Shown piece by piece: positions 1 through 13,733 of a stretch of 64,000 nt of DNA. The translations under genes and the position numbers were made by a program. The notes beneath the pieces are model-generated. The model was not told the origin of the DNA. It searched no databases and saw only the letters and a program-made list of their open reading frames with translations. Where the stretch lies: contig CM049317.1 of NCBI GenBank assembly GCA_026874595.1, positions 1,107,108 to 1,171,107 on the forward strand. Reading direction: 5' to 3'. Position 1 is the stretch's first letter. Each line of letters starts with the position of its first letter. Origin of the DNA: Sipunculus nudus. Its lineage: Eukaryota; Annelida; Sipuncula; Golfingiida; Sipunculidae.

Positions 1-965
1 AAAGGGTATACCTATCATGTAGATAAGAAAATCTTTTATTATTATTTTTTTTTTGTTTCCTGTTTAGTCCTGGTAATATAAGGTTCTAATTCTAACTTCT
101 CACAATTTAAATTAGATTTGATACCGCTAAACAGGTTGGTTAACCAGTTTAAACATATTATCGAGCACCTGGCTTACACACACACACACACACACACATT
201 TATGACCACCTTGCAAAGCTCTCAATAGATGGCGCTGTCACATACACACAAAACAAATTTCAAGCAAAACGTTCTTTCTGAGGACTTGCAAGAAACTTCC
301 CCAGCATAGTTTCCCGGCTTTTTAAATGTTTTAAAAATTCTTAAACAGCTAAACGTTTGCGAGGACCCAGTTATAAGTCCACACAAGGAGAAAAGGTCCT
401 CTCGTGTTTGGTGTGCAGTCAATATCATGTCCTCTCAAGTACGGTTATACAAACACACACCCACGCACACACGCACTCAAGCTGAGCACGCCATGCAGCC
501 GTACGGGCGGGCTGTTTTGGCCAGTGTTTTTTTTGGGCGGCGGTGCTTGTTTTTTTTTTGTTTTTCCCCCTTTTGGCGGCACTGGAAAGAAGCCGGACTT
601 GTGTACAGGTCCTGGAAGGGCGCGCTGTTGAGTTTCCTGGATGGGTGGAGGCCGAAGCCCCTTCCGGTGCAGGAGAGTGGCTGAAAATCCGTTGACTGGC
701 AGCTGCTAAACCACAGTTGTGGAAGGACAATAAAATGTATCATGACATAAAACGAGTTGTGTTTTAGAGATCTGCGTTGTTATGGGCGTGGGAATGGGAG
801 GACTAAGGAGGGAGGAAGGCAGCCCAGAGGAAGAGGGAATTTTTTAAACAGAAATGAATATATTTATTTTGCCTAAAATTGTGTGTGTATTGTTTTTAAT
901 TTAACCAAAAAAAAATAATATGCAGGCGTGAGGACAGATAAGCGAGCGTGAAAAAAAAGTTTATT

Positions 966-997
<32 letters not shown>

Positions 998-2400
998 CAG
1001 GCTGATAAATAAGAGGTACGTCATGGCGTGAATTGGGCGTGAATTTTGTTGGAATATTGATTATTTTGGAGCGGGGTAAGTAGAAATGTAAGTATATTAG
1101 TGTAAGTAAGTGTATGTAAGTAAGTATATGTTTTTATAAATTTTATTTTGATTTGTGGGTCGTTGCAGGAGCCTTGGGGTATTTCAGTGTTGTGTGGTTT
1201 GGCACGGGGGCTTGGCGGGAAACGGTGGTATATATTTATATACTTGTTGAGCGTGACGGAGCAAATTTTTGTTTAAATCGGGTGTTGTTGGATATTGGGG
1301 TAAGTGATGTTTCCTGCAGCCAGTTAATTTTTCCCACGCCATTTTCAGATATTTTATTAAAAAAACAAGGGCGACATTTTTTTATGCACTGCCGGCCTGG
1401 AGGAGGTTGATCAAAATGATGTCTTGCGTCCGTTGTTCCACATTTTGCCCGTTCAAAGCGTATTTTCTGCGGGATGAATTTAATGATATTATATAGTCTA
1501 TGTGTCATGCCAGAAAACTGCCGCACGTCTTGAATAATGTCGGCGTGTTTGACTGGCTCGGGATATAATTTCATGGCGAGGTATGCTAAACCCCGGCGTG
1601 GTTTAATCATTTGGCCCCAAAAGAAACCAATCCTGGCCTGATTCGGCGTTGGACGCGCTCTTTCGATTTCCTGGGAAGGATGACCTCGTTTTACCCCAGT
1701 AGTGAACCGGGCCAATTTTTTGGCCTAGACTGACAGTTGACAATTTCCTAAAAAAATTTGACACGGCCGATTTCAGACGATCAGAGCTTGAAATATCTTT
1801 ATTTAAAAAAAAGTATATATATATATATATATTGCTGATTTTCATAATAATTGACACAAATATCAACACACGGGTTGGGTTCATCCGCCAAATTATTACA
1901 ATCAAAGGCAACATGAACCGAGGACACCAGCCTTTTCACGCTGCTCCGATCCGCAAACCAGGAGTTTTGTCGGAGAGCGGCATATTTAACGTGTGGCAAA
2001 TTGGCCTTTCTGTGCCCCACATTTCCACAATTTCCAACCCACACACCTGGTTTTGCACTAAAGCAATCCTCTGGCATCCACCAGCTGGCATTGCAAAGCA
2101 CAGGGCCCAACTCCTTCAGCAAAAAGTCTCACACCACTTTGAAATTAAAAATAAAAGTGCTCAGGCTGGAATCTGGTGATTTTCAGCCATCTGCTTTTCC
2201 ACCTCACAGCTGCAATAATGCGCACACACCAATGGTTCTGCTGATATTCAGTCAGGATTTACACCTATATTCAGGAAAAACAAGCCATTTCACCATGCTC
2301 TAATAAACATAGGATTTCAGCCACCCACAACATACTCGGCAGGGCCACTATCTATTGCATACCTACAAGACGGTATTTCAGGGGGATATGTCAAACCAGT
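1..2400. other. Left edge of window, no gene recognised
   Basis: Contains (CA)n near 177-199, a T/G homopolymer tract at 970-998 and a short TA tract near 1814. The longest open frame is 159 codons on the minus strand (1236-1715), low in complexity and unlike any family I know. Confidence 0.45.
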
Positions 2401-2444
2401 CCTGAGATATAAGCCTGAATGTCTGCAGCGTATACATAAATGTA

Positions 2445-3790
2445 GGTGGCGCCACCTGCCACACAATCCAGAAAACTATCCAAGATCTATAAACCTGCAA
2501 AATTTTACTCAGATATGTCAAACCACTGCCAAGATATGAGTGATTTTATCCCACGGCAAACAAGCAGACAGACACAGTACAAAACTGGTTGCAGGTGGCG
2601 CCACCAGTTTTCCGTATGATAAAGAGCTATATTCGAGATCTATACACATGCAAAATTTTTGCCCAATCGGTCATATTGTTCCTGAGATATGAGCTTTGAT
2701 GTCTGCAGCGTAAATGTGAATGCAGGTGGCGCCACCTGTCATAAAATCAAGAAAGCTTTCTAGGATGTATTTACCTGCAAATATCAGGTGGATAAGTCAA
2801 ACCACTGCCGAGATATGAGTGATTTAATCCCAAGGCATATGAACAGATGGACGCTGTGCAAAAATGGTTGCAGGTGGCGCCACCAATTGTGCGTATGATA
2901 AAGAGCTATGGGAGATCTATACACATGCAAAATTTTGGCCAAACTGGACAAATGGTTCCCGAGATATGAGCTTCGATGTCTGCAGCTTTAACGTGAATGT
3001 AGGTGGCGCCACCTATCATAAAATCAAGAAAGCTTTCCAGGATGTATACACATGCAAAATTTCAGGTGGATAAGTCCAACCAATGCAGAGTTATGAGTGA
3101 TTTTTATCCCAAGGCAGATGAACAGATGGACGCTGTGCAAAAATAGTTGCAGGTGGCGCTACCATTTTAAGTGTATGCTATAAAGCTATCCAAGGGCTAC
3201 ATTTGAGCAAAATTTTTAGGCTGATCGGTCAAACGGTTCCCGAGATATGTGGGTTTATGTGTGGAAACAGACGCACAAATGGACGCTTGGCAGAGAGGAA
3301 AGGTCAGAGGTCAACCAAAAATGAGGGCGCAGCAGTTCACATGTGACCCGATCATAATTCTAAATTCAAAAAAAAATTCTGCCAAATGGTTACGGAGGAG
3401 TTCTCTGGAAACCTATGAAGCGGTAGCGGTTGCGGCGGCGGCGTCCGACTGAAAACATAGTATCCGCAAAACTCGGTATTGGCAGACAAATTGATTGTAG
3501 CTGGCACCACGAGTCTTGTATACAACAAAGAGATATATACATATGCCCAATGTTAAACTCATATGTAAAACCCCTCCTATGAAAAAAGCAGGGACATACA
3601 CTGAGCAAAAAATTATTGTAGGTGGCGCCACCAGTCTCGTACACTATAAAGCTACCCGATATGTATAAACATGCCCAATTTTAGGCTGATGTATCAAATT
3701 CCTCTGTAGAAATGAGCAGGTGCATACACTGGAAAAGTAAATGTGGCACCACCTGTCTTGTAAATGAGAATACCATCGAAGACGCACAGA
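2445..3790 (+). repeat. Diverged tandem repeats, each with the palindrome GGTGGCGCCACC
   Basis: The 12-bp palindrome is exact at 2445, 2594, 2725, 2873, 3002 and 3621, with one mismatch at 3152. The steps alternate about 149 and 130 bp, so the true unit is a dimer of about 279 bp. Shared sentences include GAGATATGAGC, ATACACATGCAAAATTT and CAGATGGACGCTGTGCAAAA. Confidence 0.82.
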
Positions 3791-3799
3791 CAGGTCAAA

Positions 3800-4325
3800 A
3801 TATCAGGCCAATACAGCAAACTTCCCAAGAGTTTGATGCACTGGGCTGACAAGGCTTACTGAACTCTTGACCTGTTGCATAATCTGACACATCTGGCAGT
3901 CTGCCAAAGCTATAAATAGATCCAGGCTGAACGTCGGCCAAAAATCTCTGAACTGGAACCATTCGAAAAAACTTGAGAGAGATTGTTTCAGGGATCATTT
4001 CTGTGAAACATTGGACAATATGGCTGGACAGTTTCGGAAAAGAAGATTTTGAAAGCTTTTTTAGCTTTTTCCCTATCAAATCTATGAAAATACAGTTAGA
4101 AAAAAATAAACAAAATTCGATAGAGTTTTTCTAATGACTGATTATTTGCATAAAATTTGGTGATGCTAGCTCCTGCCATTTTTGAGATAGCTATGGTTAA
4201 CGTACAGACGACGCACGACGGACGACGGACGACGCACGACGGACGACGCACGACGTACGACGGAGTCGGACGGACGACGCCGCACCATCGCATAAGCTCA
4301 CAGGTTCGCTGAAAAACTATCACCA
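3800..4325 (-). repeat. Dispersed repeat ending in an ACGACGG minisatellite
   Basis: At 4206-4285 there are about 11 units of GACGACG(G/C)AC, followed by CATCGCATAAGCTCACAGGT. This end structure is seen in many invertebrate dispersed repeats (from memory). Confidence 0.45.
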
Positions 4326-4875
4326 GCTACTGACCAATACACTCATTCGAATCCAACAGTAACAGTTGCATGATATTTAAACTCCGCAAATTATCCATGA
4401 ATTCTCCGCAAATTCTTCAGTGCTCCGCGTTTTAGACATATAGACATATGTATTTAGGCTAATAATGACATAAAAATTGGCATAACATTTTATAAATACC
4501 CGTATATTTGCGGGTTTTGGGCGCCAACCCTCTACTGGATAATATGGACAATATTTTAATGACCGTTTCCGAAGCTGGAACGGGTTAATAAGGTCCCTGG
4601 GATTTTTTTTTTACTGCAATTTCGGTATTCGGACTCAAAATTGCCCAATCCTTCATTCATTCTCCAGCCTCTTCCAACGTCCCGGGTATAAAAAAGGAAC
4701 CATCTCATACCTTTTACAGCTATAATTGCATTATCTGGGGTCAAAACAATTCAACTATGGCTTGGGATTACCACGTTTCCACTTATATTTCCATCGGGCC
4801 CGTGTAAAGGTGCACCATCACATTCACAAACGTGCGGTAGGCGGGGAAAAAATTGACAGCACTATCCCATAACTA

Positions 4876-6825
4876 CGGTGGCTGATTTAGGACACAGAAA
4901 AAAAAAATATTTATCTCGTGATCTCGAGATAACATCTCGAGATCTCGACATAGAATTTCGCAAAAAAAAAAAATTTTAGGAAGCAAAAAAAATTTTTTAT
5001 GAAGCAAAAAAAAATTTTTAGGAAGCAAAAAAAAAAAAATTTAGGAAGCATAAAATAAAATTTTAGGAAGCAACAAAAAATTTTTTTAAGGAAGCAAAAA
5101 AAAAAATTTTAGGAAGCAAAAAAAAAATTTAGGAAGCATAAAAAATATTTTATGAAGCAAAAAAAAAATTTTTAGGAAGCAAAAAAAAAAAATTTTATGA
5201 AGCAAAAAAAAAAAAAAATTAGGAAGCAAAAAAAAAAATTAAGGAAGAAACCCCAGCTGGGAATGGGTCTTATAACGTCACTTTGACGTTTAAACATTTT
5301 ATCTAAAGGCTACTTGTATACAAGCCACTTGAGCAAGTGTTAACATACAGATAAAAACATGTAACCGAGTTATTGAAAGATCACTAGTTGATATTCGTTA
5401 GAGCATGTGAAGCAATGCAGTATTTGTCATTTACAGAAATCTGTAATCTCTGAATTGAAGCCAGATGTTTCTGCCGGACGTCTTTCTATTACGATCGGTG
5501 GCAATTTTTGCACCCCCCCACCCCCCACCCCGACCCATGTTATAAAAAAACGTGGATATAGACAAAGACACCGCCTTTACCCATGGCATTGGCTCATTTT
5601 TATGAAAGATTAATAGATTATGTTTACCTAGATTATGTTTATGATTACTTTCACTTCTTTAATATGTATATGCAGAGTTTTTACAAAGATTCTATAAATA
5701 AGGCAGGTGAATAGCGACTTTAAGACCAAAGCAGAGCATTTTGCTGAAGTAAAATCATGATGAGAGATGATCGAAATTTTAAACCGTTTATTTATGAATA
5801 TAAAACATTTATGAAGATAGGTTGATTAAATTGATCTGAGCTATAGTAAGAGCTATAGTGGATCAAGACTTGGGCTTTAGGGGCTGAAGCAACGCCCCTC
5901 CCCGACCCCCCCCCCCAGCGTACCTACCCGAAAACACAGTAATCAGTTTTAGCATATTTTATTTTATGATGGTCTAATACATGTTCCATAAAACAACACA
6001 CCATTTCAATAAAATAAAAGCTGAAAGAAATTGTACAAAAAGCGTGTTTCTATAAGAAGCTCATATTTGTTTGTATTCTTAAAAAAATAAGGTACCCACA
6101 ATGCATGCATGCAGACCTAAACATTTCTATTTGAGTGATTTAACAGACATGGCTCCGAATCCGCCGTTCAGGTAGAATGATTCAGATTCTTTAGGCTTTG
6201 ACATCTTCCTTACGGATATGAATATTAAATATTGAATTTATATTGAACTTTTCTTCAACTAGCCTTATCTCAGGGGATATACAAACTTGATTGATTTTAA
6301 ATTAATTATATTGTATCACCGTTCAATTAAACACAGTATACATGGTCTTTGTATTATAATTGCAATAATAAGCACTCTTAACGTATACTGTCCCCATAAG
6401 GTTGCTTTGTTTTATGTCAATTCAGCTTCGAATGGTTCGTACAAGTGTGACATTTTTTCTGGAGATCTCGAAAGATAATTTTTTTTTTGCTTCCTAAAAA
6501 TTTTTTTTTTTGCTTTCTAAAATTTTTTTTTTGTTGCTTCCTAAAATTTTTTTTTTTTTGCTTCCTAAAAATTTTTTTTTTTGCTTCCTAAAATTTTTTT
6601 TTTGCTTCCTAAAAATTTTTTTTTTGCTTCCTAAAATTTTTTTTTTGCTTCCTAAAATCTTTTTTTTTGCTTCCTAAAATTTATTTTTTTTTGCTTTCTA
6701 AAATTTTTTTTTTTTTTTGCTTCCTAAAAATTTTTTTTTGCGAAATTCTATGTCGAGATCTCGAGATGTTATCTCGAGATCTCGAGATAAATATTTTTTT
6801 TTCCTGTGTCCTAAATCAGCCACCG
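4876..6825. mobile_element. 1.95-kb foldback DNA transposon with TA target duplication
   Basis: The left end TA|CGGTGGCTGATTTAGGACAC and the right end GTGTCCTAAATCAGCCACCG|TA are inverted. Inside each is a cluster of ATCTCGAGAT palindromes, then about 280 bp of A-rich (left) or T-rich (right) units of about 20 bp built on TTTTAGGAAGC. The arms total about 370 bp and could form a near-perfect stem. The centre (5250-6470) has no transposase. Size and TA duplication suggest a non-autonomous Tc1/mariner-type element. Confidence 0.75.
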
Positions 6826-6827
6826 TA

Positions 6828-7415
6828 CATAACCCCAGAAAAATAAATATATAAATTCCTAACCCACCACGGTACTAAGGCCTTAGAATTTTTTATCTGA
6901 TTACTTACCAATTCAGACTAATTAAAACCGGGATTTCCTGTTTTTAAGGAAAGATTCGAATTTTTAACATTATTTTTCATATTTCAAATTTCAGATACAA
7001 GAAGGGGACATTACAGTTAATCCGTGATGGGCCGGACCTTTTGGAATTTTATAATACCCGGACGCAGGATGACCGGCCGCCTTACTTCTTAAAGACGGCC
7101 GTAATTTAGGCCATTATCAGACTTGAAGATGTCCTCAGGCCACCAAACATTCCAGGAATGACAAGTCGGGTCTCCATTACCCAGAGGTCAGGTCTCTGTC
7201 TGACACGAACGCGGCTTCGCTTGCATTTCGGCAGTATGGACGTTCAACTCTTCAATTTTCATTTTCATTGCTTTTTCTTGTTTCCAGCATTCAAGAATAG
7301 AAGAGCTGCCAAGGATTCAGTTGGACTTGTATTAATTTTATTTCTGTTAAAAAAAAAATCCCTGTATTGGATAGCTACTACTAATAACAGGATATATGGT
7401 ATTTTATTTGGCAGG
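6828..7415. other. Intergenic, nothing recognised
   Basis: Short unique stretch with no convincing ORF. Confidence 0.45.
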
Positions 7416-7416
7416 C

Positions 7417-8517
7417 CTTATTTCCACTCCCCCGGAGTGGAAATAAGGAATGCTTATTTCCACTCCCCCTAGGACAGTGGTAATAAGGGATGCTTATTTT
7501 CCACTCCCCTTCATGGTAAAGGCTGGTGCTGTATATAATTAAGTTTTCTGGGAATCATGTCACCAAATAATTTTCAGTCTGTTTCAGTTATAAATAAGCA
7601 AGTCTTTATACCAGTAATTCTTGTTCAAAGTTATTCAGTAAGTGTGCATTATACTCGATTATACTGAGACATTTATAGTTTTATATGTGTGCACTTAAAA
7701 AGGTTTAAGTTTTTACATTGAAATGCATTTCAAAGTGAAATTGTTACAGTATTAAACATAATTTTAAACATTTATGGTTCACTTGAGTAAAACTTGCAGT
7801 TTACTTACATTCAAATTTCTGGCCAGATTTTTAAAGACAAATAAAATTTATATTTTTCTGCAAATAGTTACATTTTGTCAATTAGTTTGTTTTATAATTG
7901 TATAGGTTTATATATTAGGCAGGGTTACAGGCTTTCAGTAGCTCAAATAAGGGGGTAAATGTTTCGACAACACTTGTTTCCTGGCTCATTCTTTATCAGT
8001 TGACGGATGGTTAGCACCTCAATCAGTAGGGCCAGTCACAGAAGAGTCTGCGTCTCCATTTGCCAAGACTAGTGCTGTCAGGTCTTGGCTAAATGTACAG
8101 GTAAAATCTAGACAGTTGCACAGGACGATACACTCTGGTTCGCAACTTCATTAATTTATCACACCACTAGCTGATTTTATCCAAAACAATTTCATAGGCA
8201 TGACTGTGGAGTCAAAATAAGTGAACTTTGTCTGAAAGAAAAACTACAACTACAAGGAAACATAATATGCATACATGTAATAGTAATAATAAGACTGTTG
8301 TCACCAGTGTTTGACATAAAAGGTAAGACAAATAACCTTCTTCTGTTATATTCTATACTGCCTTCATGGCTGATGAAAGTGAATTTCTTAACTTACAAAC
8401 ATTTAACGTTTCTTTAATATATATAGGAAGTGGAAATATGTATTCTTTATTTAAACTTCCAGGGGGAGTGGAAATAAGCATCCCTTATTTCCACTTCCTG
8501 GGGGAGTGGAAATAAGC
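7417..8517. mobile_element. Element bounded by CTTATTTCCACTCC palindromes
   Basis: CTTATTTCCACTCCCC(C)GGAGTGGAAATAAG is itself a hairpin at 7417-7447 and is repeated, less perfectly, to 7510. Matching inverted units lie at 8461-8517. The 950 bp between has no ORF. It may be a foldback MITE. Confidence 0.42.
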
Positions 8518-8519
8518 AC

Positions 8520-9454
8520 TTCCATTTTATTTTTTATTTGCAAAATAAATATATCACATATTTCATTCACAGAAATACTACAATTTAATTTCACTTGCAT
8601 TGTCTCTTCATGGAAAGAAAAAAAACCCCACTTTTTGAATGGTTTTTAATTTGCACCTCCCCCCACACCCCGGGCCCCACCAACACACACACACACACAT
8701 ATGGGCCTATATGTAATATAATATAATATAATATAAACGTAACTGATGAAAAAGGTTTATTTTCGGTATATAAGTCAACGGGTTTAATTTTTTGTCAGTT
8801 TTATATATCAGTGACCTCTTGACTTTTATATTATTATTGGGATTTATTCACTTTTTTTTTTAAATGGTTCATCTGCCATTTTTTCATTTGACATTTATTT
8901 TTCCCTGACATACCGTCCCTTTACACGAAAATATCCAATGAAAATATCGTTTTTTAATGCGACATTTCTTCCTAAAGTATCCGTGAACACATCCCCCGCC
9001 GGTACCGACACCGTCTGTGTAATAGTTAGCGCTTATTCATCTACCCCATGGTAATTATGGAGGATCACGCATAACCCCCTCCTGGACTGACGCCTCCGCG
9101 TGACTGTGTTTGGGGTATATAGCGACAGCTGATACGAGCCTGTCCCGTTTATGACAGTGACAGTCACATTCAACGTGTCCGTGATGATTTATGTGGTTCC
9201 GTGACCGTGACACGCGTTTGTTTCAGCTGGCGTGACCAAGTCACGTGTTGTGGTTTCCTGGCAAAGCATACATTATAATCATCGTTAACTCTTGCGCACA
9301 ACGAAAGTGATTGTTCTGCAACGCTGTGACGTACAATAGGATGGGAACGCGGTCACGTCGACCTAGTTTCACTGCGCCTGTAGACGCGCGAGCATTTGAA
9401 CACAGGTGGTGGCTTTGTCACATTGAATCGGTGATAACCGCTAACACTGGTTTC
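8520..9454. other. Upstream flank of gene A
   Basis: Contains (CA)n near 8680-8700 and GC-richer sequence from about 8990, consistent with a promoter region. No strong core element is seen apart from a weak TATA-like site at 9115. Confidence 0.4.
9115..9122 (+). promoter_or_regulatory. Weak TATA-like candidate upstream of gene A
   Basis: GTATATAG is the only TATA-like element outside a microsatellite in the 700 bp before the gene A start. It lies about 570 bp upstream of the ATG, so it would require a long leader or a non-coding first exon. Confidence 0.22.
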
Positions 9455-9550
9455 AGGCTGAGCTGTGAAATAGAAATCTTTATGCCGCTGTCAGAGGGCT
9501 GAGGCTGGGCTGTGATACAGAATTCCATGTACTAGTGTCAGAGGCCTATC
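9455..9550 (+). repeat. 46-bp tandem duplication in the gene A leader carrying a copy of the start codon region
   Basis: Two copies of a GGCTGRGCTGTGA...CAGAGG unit lie at about 9455-9500 and 9502-9550. The first contains ATGCCGCTGTCAGAG at 9482, which is identical to the first 15 nt of the gene B coding sequence and is followed by GGC TGA. It is therefore a 6-codon upstream ORF (MPLSEG) in the gene A leader. Further degenerate echoes occur near 9600 and 9633. Confidence 0.55.
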
Positions 9551-9689
9551 AGTTAGTTGTACACGTAATATATATATATATATATATTCCTGGTGCAGCT
9601 GTCAGACGCCAGGTGATGACAGTGTCATTCTGCCGCTGTGGGAGATCAGGTGGTGATACGATCACTGACAGTGCCTCAATAAAGTCACT

Positions 9690-10191
9690 ATGCCATTATC
9701 AGTAGTCACTACCACTAAGTTGGATATCTACTTTGGGGACCACGTTAAAATGGTGGGCCAAGATCTCAACATTTGCCGGAATTACGCCAGACTGATGATC
9801 CAGAAGCTTGTACAGGCCGTACACAAGGTGGATCCACTTTTCGAGTGCAAACCGATCCACATTGGAAGCTCGAGGGACGGACTGAAAGTGATACAAGGTG
9901 ACGAACATGACGTCAATGTCAGGCTGGTCCTACCTCGTGACGTCAGTCTAATTTTTGACGAGGCACCACGGAACTTTCGCCTGGATAGAAAAGATCGAAC
10001 CCGCCCACAGTGGACCTCTCGCAAAACCAACAAGACGGACCCTGGTTTCATCGCTATCAAACTTAACAATGTTCCGCCCATCCTTAACAACGTGGTTCAC
10101 CAGTCGTACCTTGTACCTTTCTGGGTGAGGCTACGTTTCAGACGTGCCCTGAGGGTGGCAGTGTTTAAAGTACTGACACCTCGCGGTACCG
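9690..10191 (+). CDS. Gene A exon 1 (nucleotidyltransferase core, residues 1-167 plus 1 nt)
   Basis: The ATG at 9690 is chosen because MPLS and the following HVKMVG block align with the start of gene B. The exon holds HIGSSRDGLKVIQGDE, the most conserved stretch between the paralogues. The donor is CG|GTAAGTAAG at 10192, an excellent consensus, and leaves intron phase 1. Confidence 0.9.
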
Positions 10192-12187
10192 GTAAGTAAG
10201 CTATTTTGTAAAACTAGACATCTGGGGCCTGTATCTCGAAGCCCTCGTTAAAACCCCCTTAACGAGAGCTTAACCAGATGATAACGAGGGGTTTAGCGAG
10301 CAGTTAACGGTCGTATCTCGAAGCACCGATTAGGCCCACGTTAAGTCCTCGTTAGAATTCTCTAGCGACATCGTTAGCCTATCATGGTATTGTCATCAGT
10401 GGGTACACGGACTTCAGCGAGTCCCTCTTTAACCTGGGGCCTGTATCTCGAAGCCCTCGTTAAAACCCCCTTAACGAGAGTTTAACCAGATGATACCGAG
10501 GGGTTTAGCGAGTAGTTAACGGTCGCATCTCGAAGCACCGGTTGGGCCCACGTTAAGTCCTCATTAGAATTCTCTAGCGACATCGTTATGGTATTGTTAT
10601 CTGTGGTACACGGACTTCAGGGAGTCCCTCGTTAACCTTATTTTCACACGTCCTCCCCAAAAGACGGTCTTTTGTTTCTAAATATAGCATCTTCTATGGC
10701 AAACTCACGTCTGAACACACGCAGTAGCGTTGGATGGTCGACTTCGAAAAATGATAAAAACCTGAACATAGTGTCGTTCGATGCGCCACAGTCTGTAGAA
10801 TGACAGTTTCCAAACCCGCTAATATCTGCTTTGGGATTTTTTAGAGCGGCTATTAATTTAAATATTTTTAAAATAAAAATAACATAGACTCTACCTTATT
10901 ACGTTATATTAGTAGCCGATTTTCACATTTATGCACGTATAGCACGTCAGAGTTATTTAGAGAAATGCACTTGATATATCGACTCCACAAGACTGGACTA
11001 CAACTATTTACTTTTTAATTCAAATTTAAAAAAAAAAAGATTATAAAGATTAAATTACAAAACTATACAAGGTCATAATCAAGCCTCTACGTAAGATTGT
11101 CTCTGTATTGTAAAGGTATCGCCTTATTGGATTAGGTTTCTGTGCATTGTCATTGTGTCTATTTTTGTGTACTGTGTTTGTTTGTTATGTGTATACATAG
11201 TTCACATGTTTTTTATTTGGTACTGTCCATATGTTGTTAAATGTGATGTATTCAGTAAAAAATCTAATTTTAAACATATCCATTTTCTGTGAAACCTTGT
11301 AAGCATTGTTCTAAATATGAATTTACTTACTGAGCAGACTAAAACCATGTAGCAAATGTTGTCTCTGAGTTTTTTTTTAATTAAATATATTTTCTTTCAA
11401 AATAATTGACTTCAAGTAAATTTAAATGATAAAAAGTGTTTTGTTTAACATAACTCTGCTCGGTCTGGTACACAAAAACAATTTACAATGACTGGAGAGA
11501 TCCGTTTCTCATTATCTTTTATTCTATCAAAATTACTCCCACTCCGTTAATCTTGAAAATTTCACCTTTATTTACATGTATATATAACCTATGTTGAGCA
11601 CTCAAATGCGATTGTTTGGACAAAATAACTTCAAATATATATAAATATATATATATATATATTTATATATATAAAATATATAATATACTAGTATATATAA
11701 AATCGTTAGTGACCTTTGTTAAAAGCTGTTGCTTTACAAATTCCATAATCACGTGATACATTTTTACATTGAATGTTCCCTTTATGTTTCCCTTCGGTAA
11801 TTTTAAATTATTAATTCGTGAAAATTTGAATTTTTTATGCTGTTATCCCAGAGTATTGTGTTTTGATATTTAAATATTCTTTCTAAACTTTAAAATTCGC
11901 ACATATTCTAAAGTCGCATATACCAATAATGAGGAAAGCATTGAAAACACTTTAATTTTCGGAACTGGTCCACCATGTCTGTATTTCTGATTTAAGCTAT
12001 ACTCGTAGTATTTTTATACATACAAACGTATAGGTTTTTTCGAACTTGGCTACGTCTTCAGTTGTATCAAGGAAAATCTACACCGAGGGATGCACCAACT
12101 TAATGAACAAATACCCCTAGATAGAATATTTCTCTTCATTTAAAATATACTGGATGGGTAACATATAGTAAACATTCAACAGTCAAC

Positions 12188-12248
<61 letters not shown>

Positions 12249-13692
12249 GTTTAATTTGCTGAAATCGTATAAATATTTCAATTTTTATTATAATGTTTGG
12301 GAAATATTACCTCTTGATCTTATTTGCCAACTCTGGAAATTATTTACTGCTACCAATATGAAGAAATGTAAGATATATTCATCATACTAAGCACACAATC
12401 ATAATCAAATTATAATACAACTACCTTTATATATAAATCTGTAAAGTATATTGAAAAGGACTGGAAATGGAATTGTCTGAGTGTAAGGAGTGGCATAAAC
12501 TCATCAGACAGTGCTCGACCAAAAAGTATGGGATTTGGTTATACAGTATTTGGATAAATTTTTTAAAATAGTTTATAGATGAGTTTTATGAAATTTTAAC
12601 CTAGTTATTTTGGCTATATAAGTCATGATTTTTTTTATGTTTTATAATAATGCATTAGTTATGCACATAAAATATGAATATTCTTGCATCAACTAATCAA
12701 GGGGTAGGGGTTTGAGCTCTGGTATGAATGAGACTGTCACGTTTGGTGCTGTGAGGGGTTCATTAGATCAATAGACGAGCACCAGGGCAGAGGCTGCAGA
12801 ATCTTGACAAAAAAAAAAAAAAACACATTTAACCTAAGGACTGATAAAGTAAGTTAATTTATTCGTTTCTCTGCCAACTGAGTCTAAAGACTTCATGAAA
12901 TACAGCCCAGCGGACACCTTGCGTATATACATTAAGCGCTCACAAAGGAAGTTCAGATATCTTCCACATGCAAGGTTCAAATCTAAAACATGTTATGGTT
13001 ATTATTTTGGAGTGTCCAAATTGAAGTTTAAACATTGACACGAAGATATATGACTTTGCAGATAATTTAATGATTCGGTTTCCAGATTCGTTAATATATC
13101 CTATGACTATATCATCTACATCACAAAATGCCTGCAATAATTAAAATATAAACATGTATTTATTCTCTATAATAATAGAAAATATATGAAAATGTTATAT
13201 GAAAATATGTTATATGAGAATATGAAAATAGAGTGACAACCTAAAAATACGTTATTCAGATATGTTGCACTTTAAATTGAAAAGCCACAAAAGAACAATG
13301 TACACCTTTTTGTTGTTTTCAGTTGTAATGACTATTTTCTTTATTGGGCTGTCCACACCAAACATTTCCAAGAGCTCGTATTAAAATGTGTGACACATTT
13401 CATATGACAATTAGCCTGATAATATCCAGATAAAGTGTTCACTTACTTGAAATATAAACACTGTACGATAATGAATATATACAAATATATAAAGATATGT
13501 ATATATAATATATATATATATATATAAGTTTTATTAAAAAATGTAATTTTAATTTTATATTCTCTCGGTAAAATTAAATATATAGTTTGGTAATCCATAT
13601 TAGTTAATGAAATTAGCTATTTTTTTTTACAGTTGGAGGGTTTTACAGAAAAGGCATTTTCTTTATGAAAATATATATATATATATATATAT

Positions 13693-13733
<41 letters not shown>

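Noticed and set aside
1236-1715. 159-codon minus-strand ORF as a gene
   Set aside because: No recognisable domain, no supporting splice context and composition like its surroundings.
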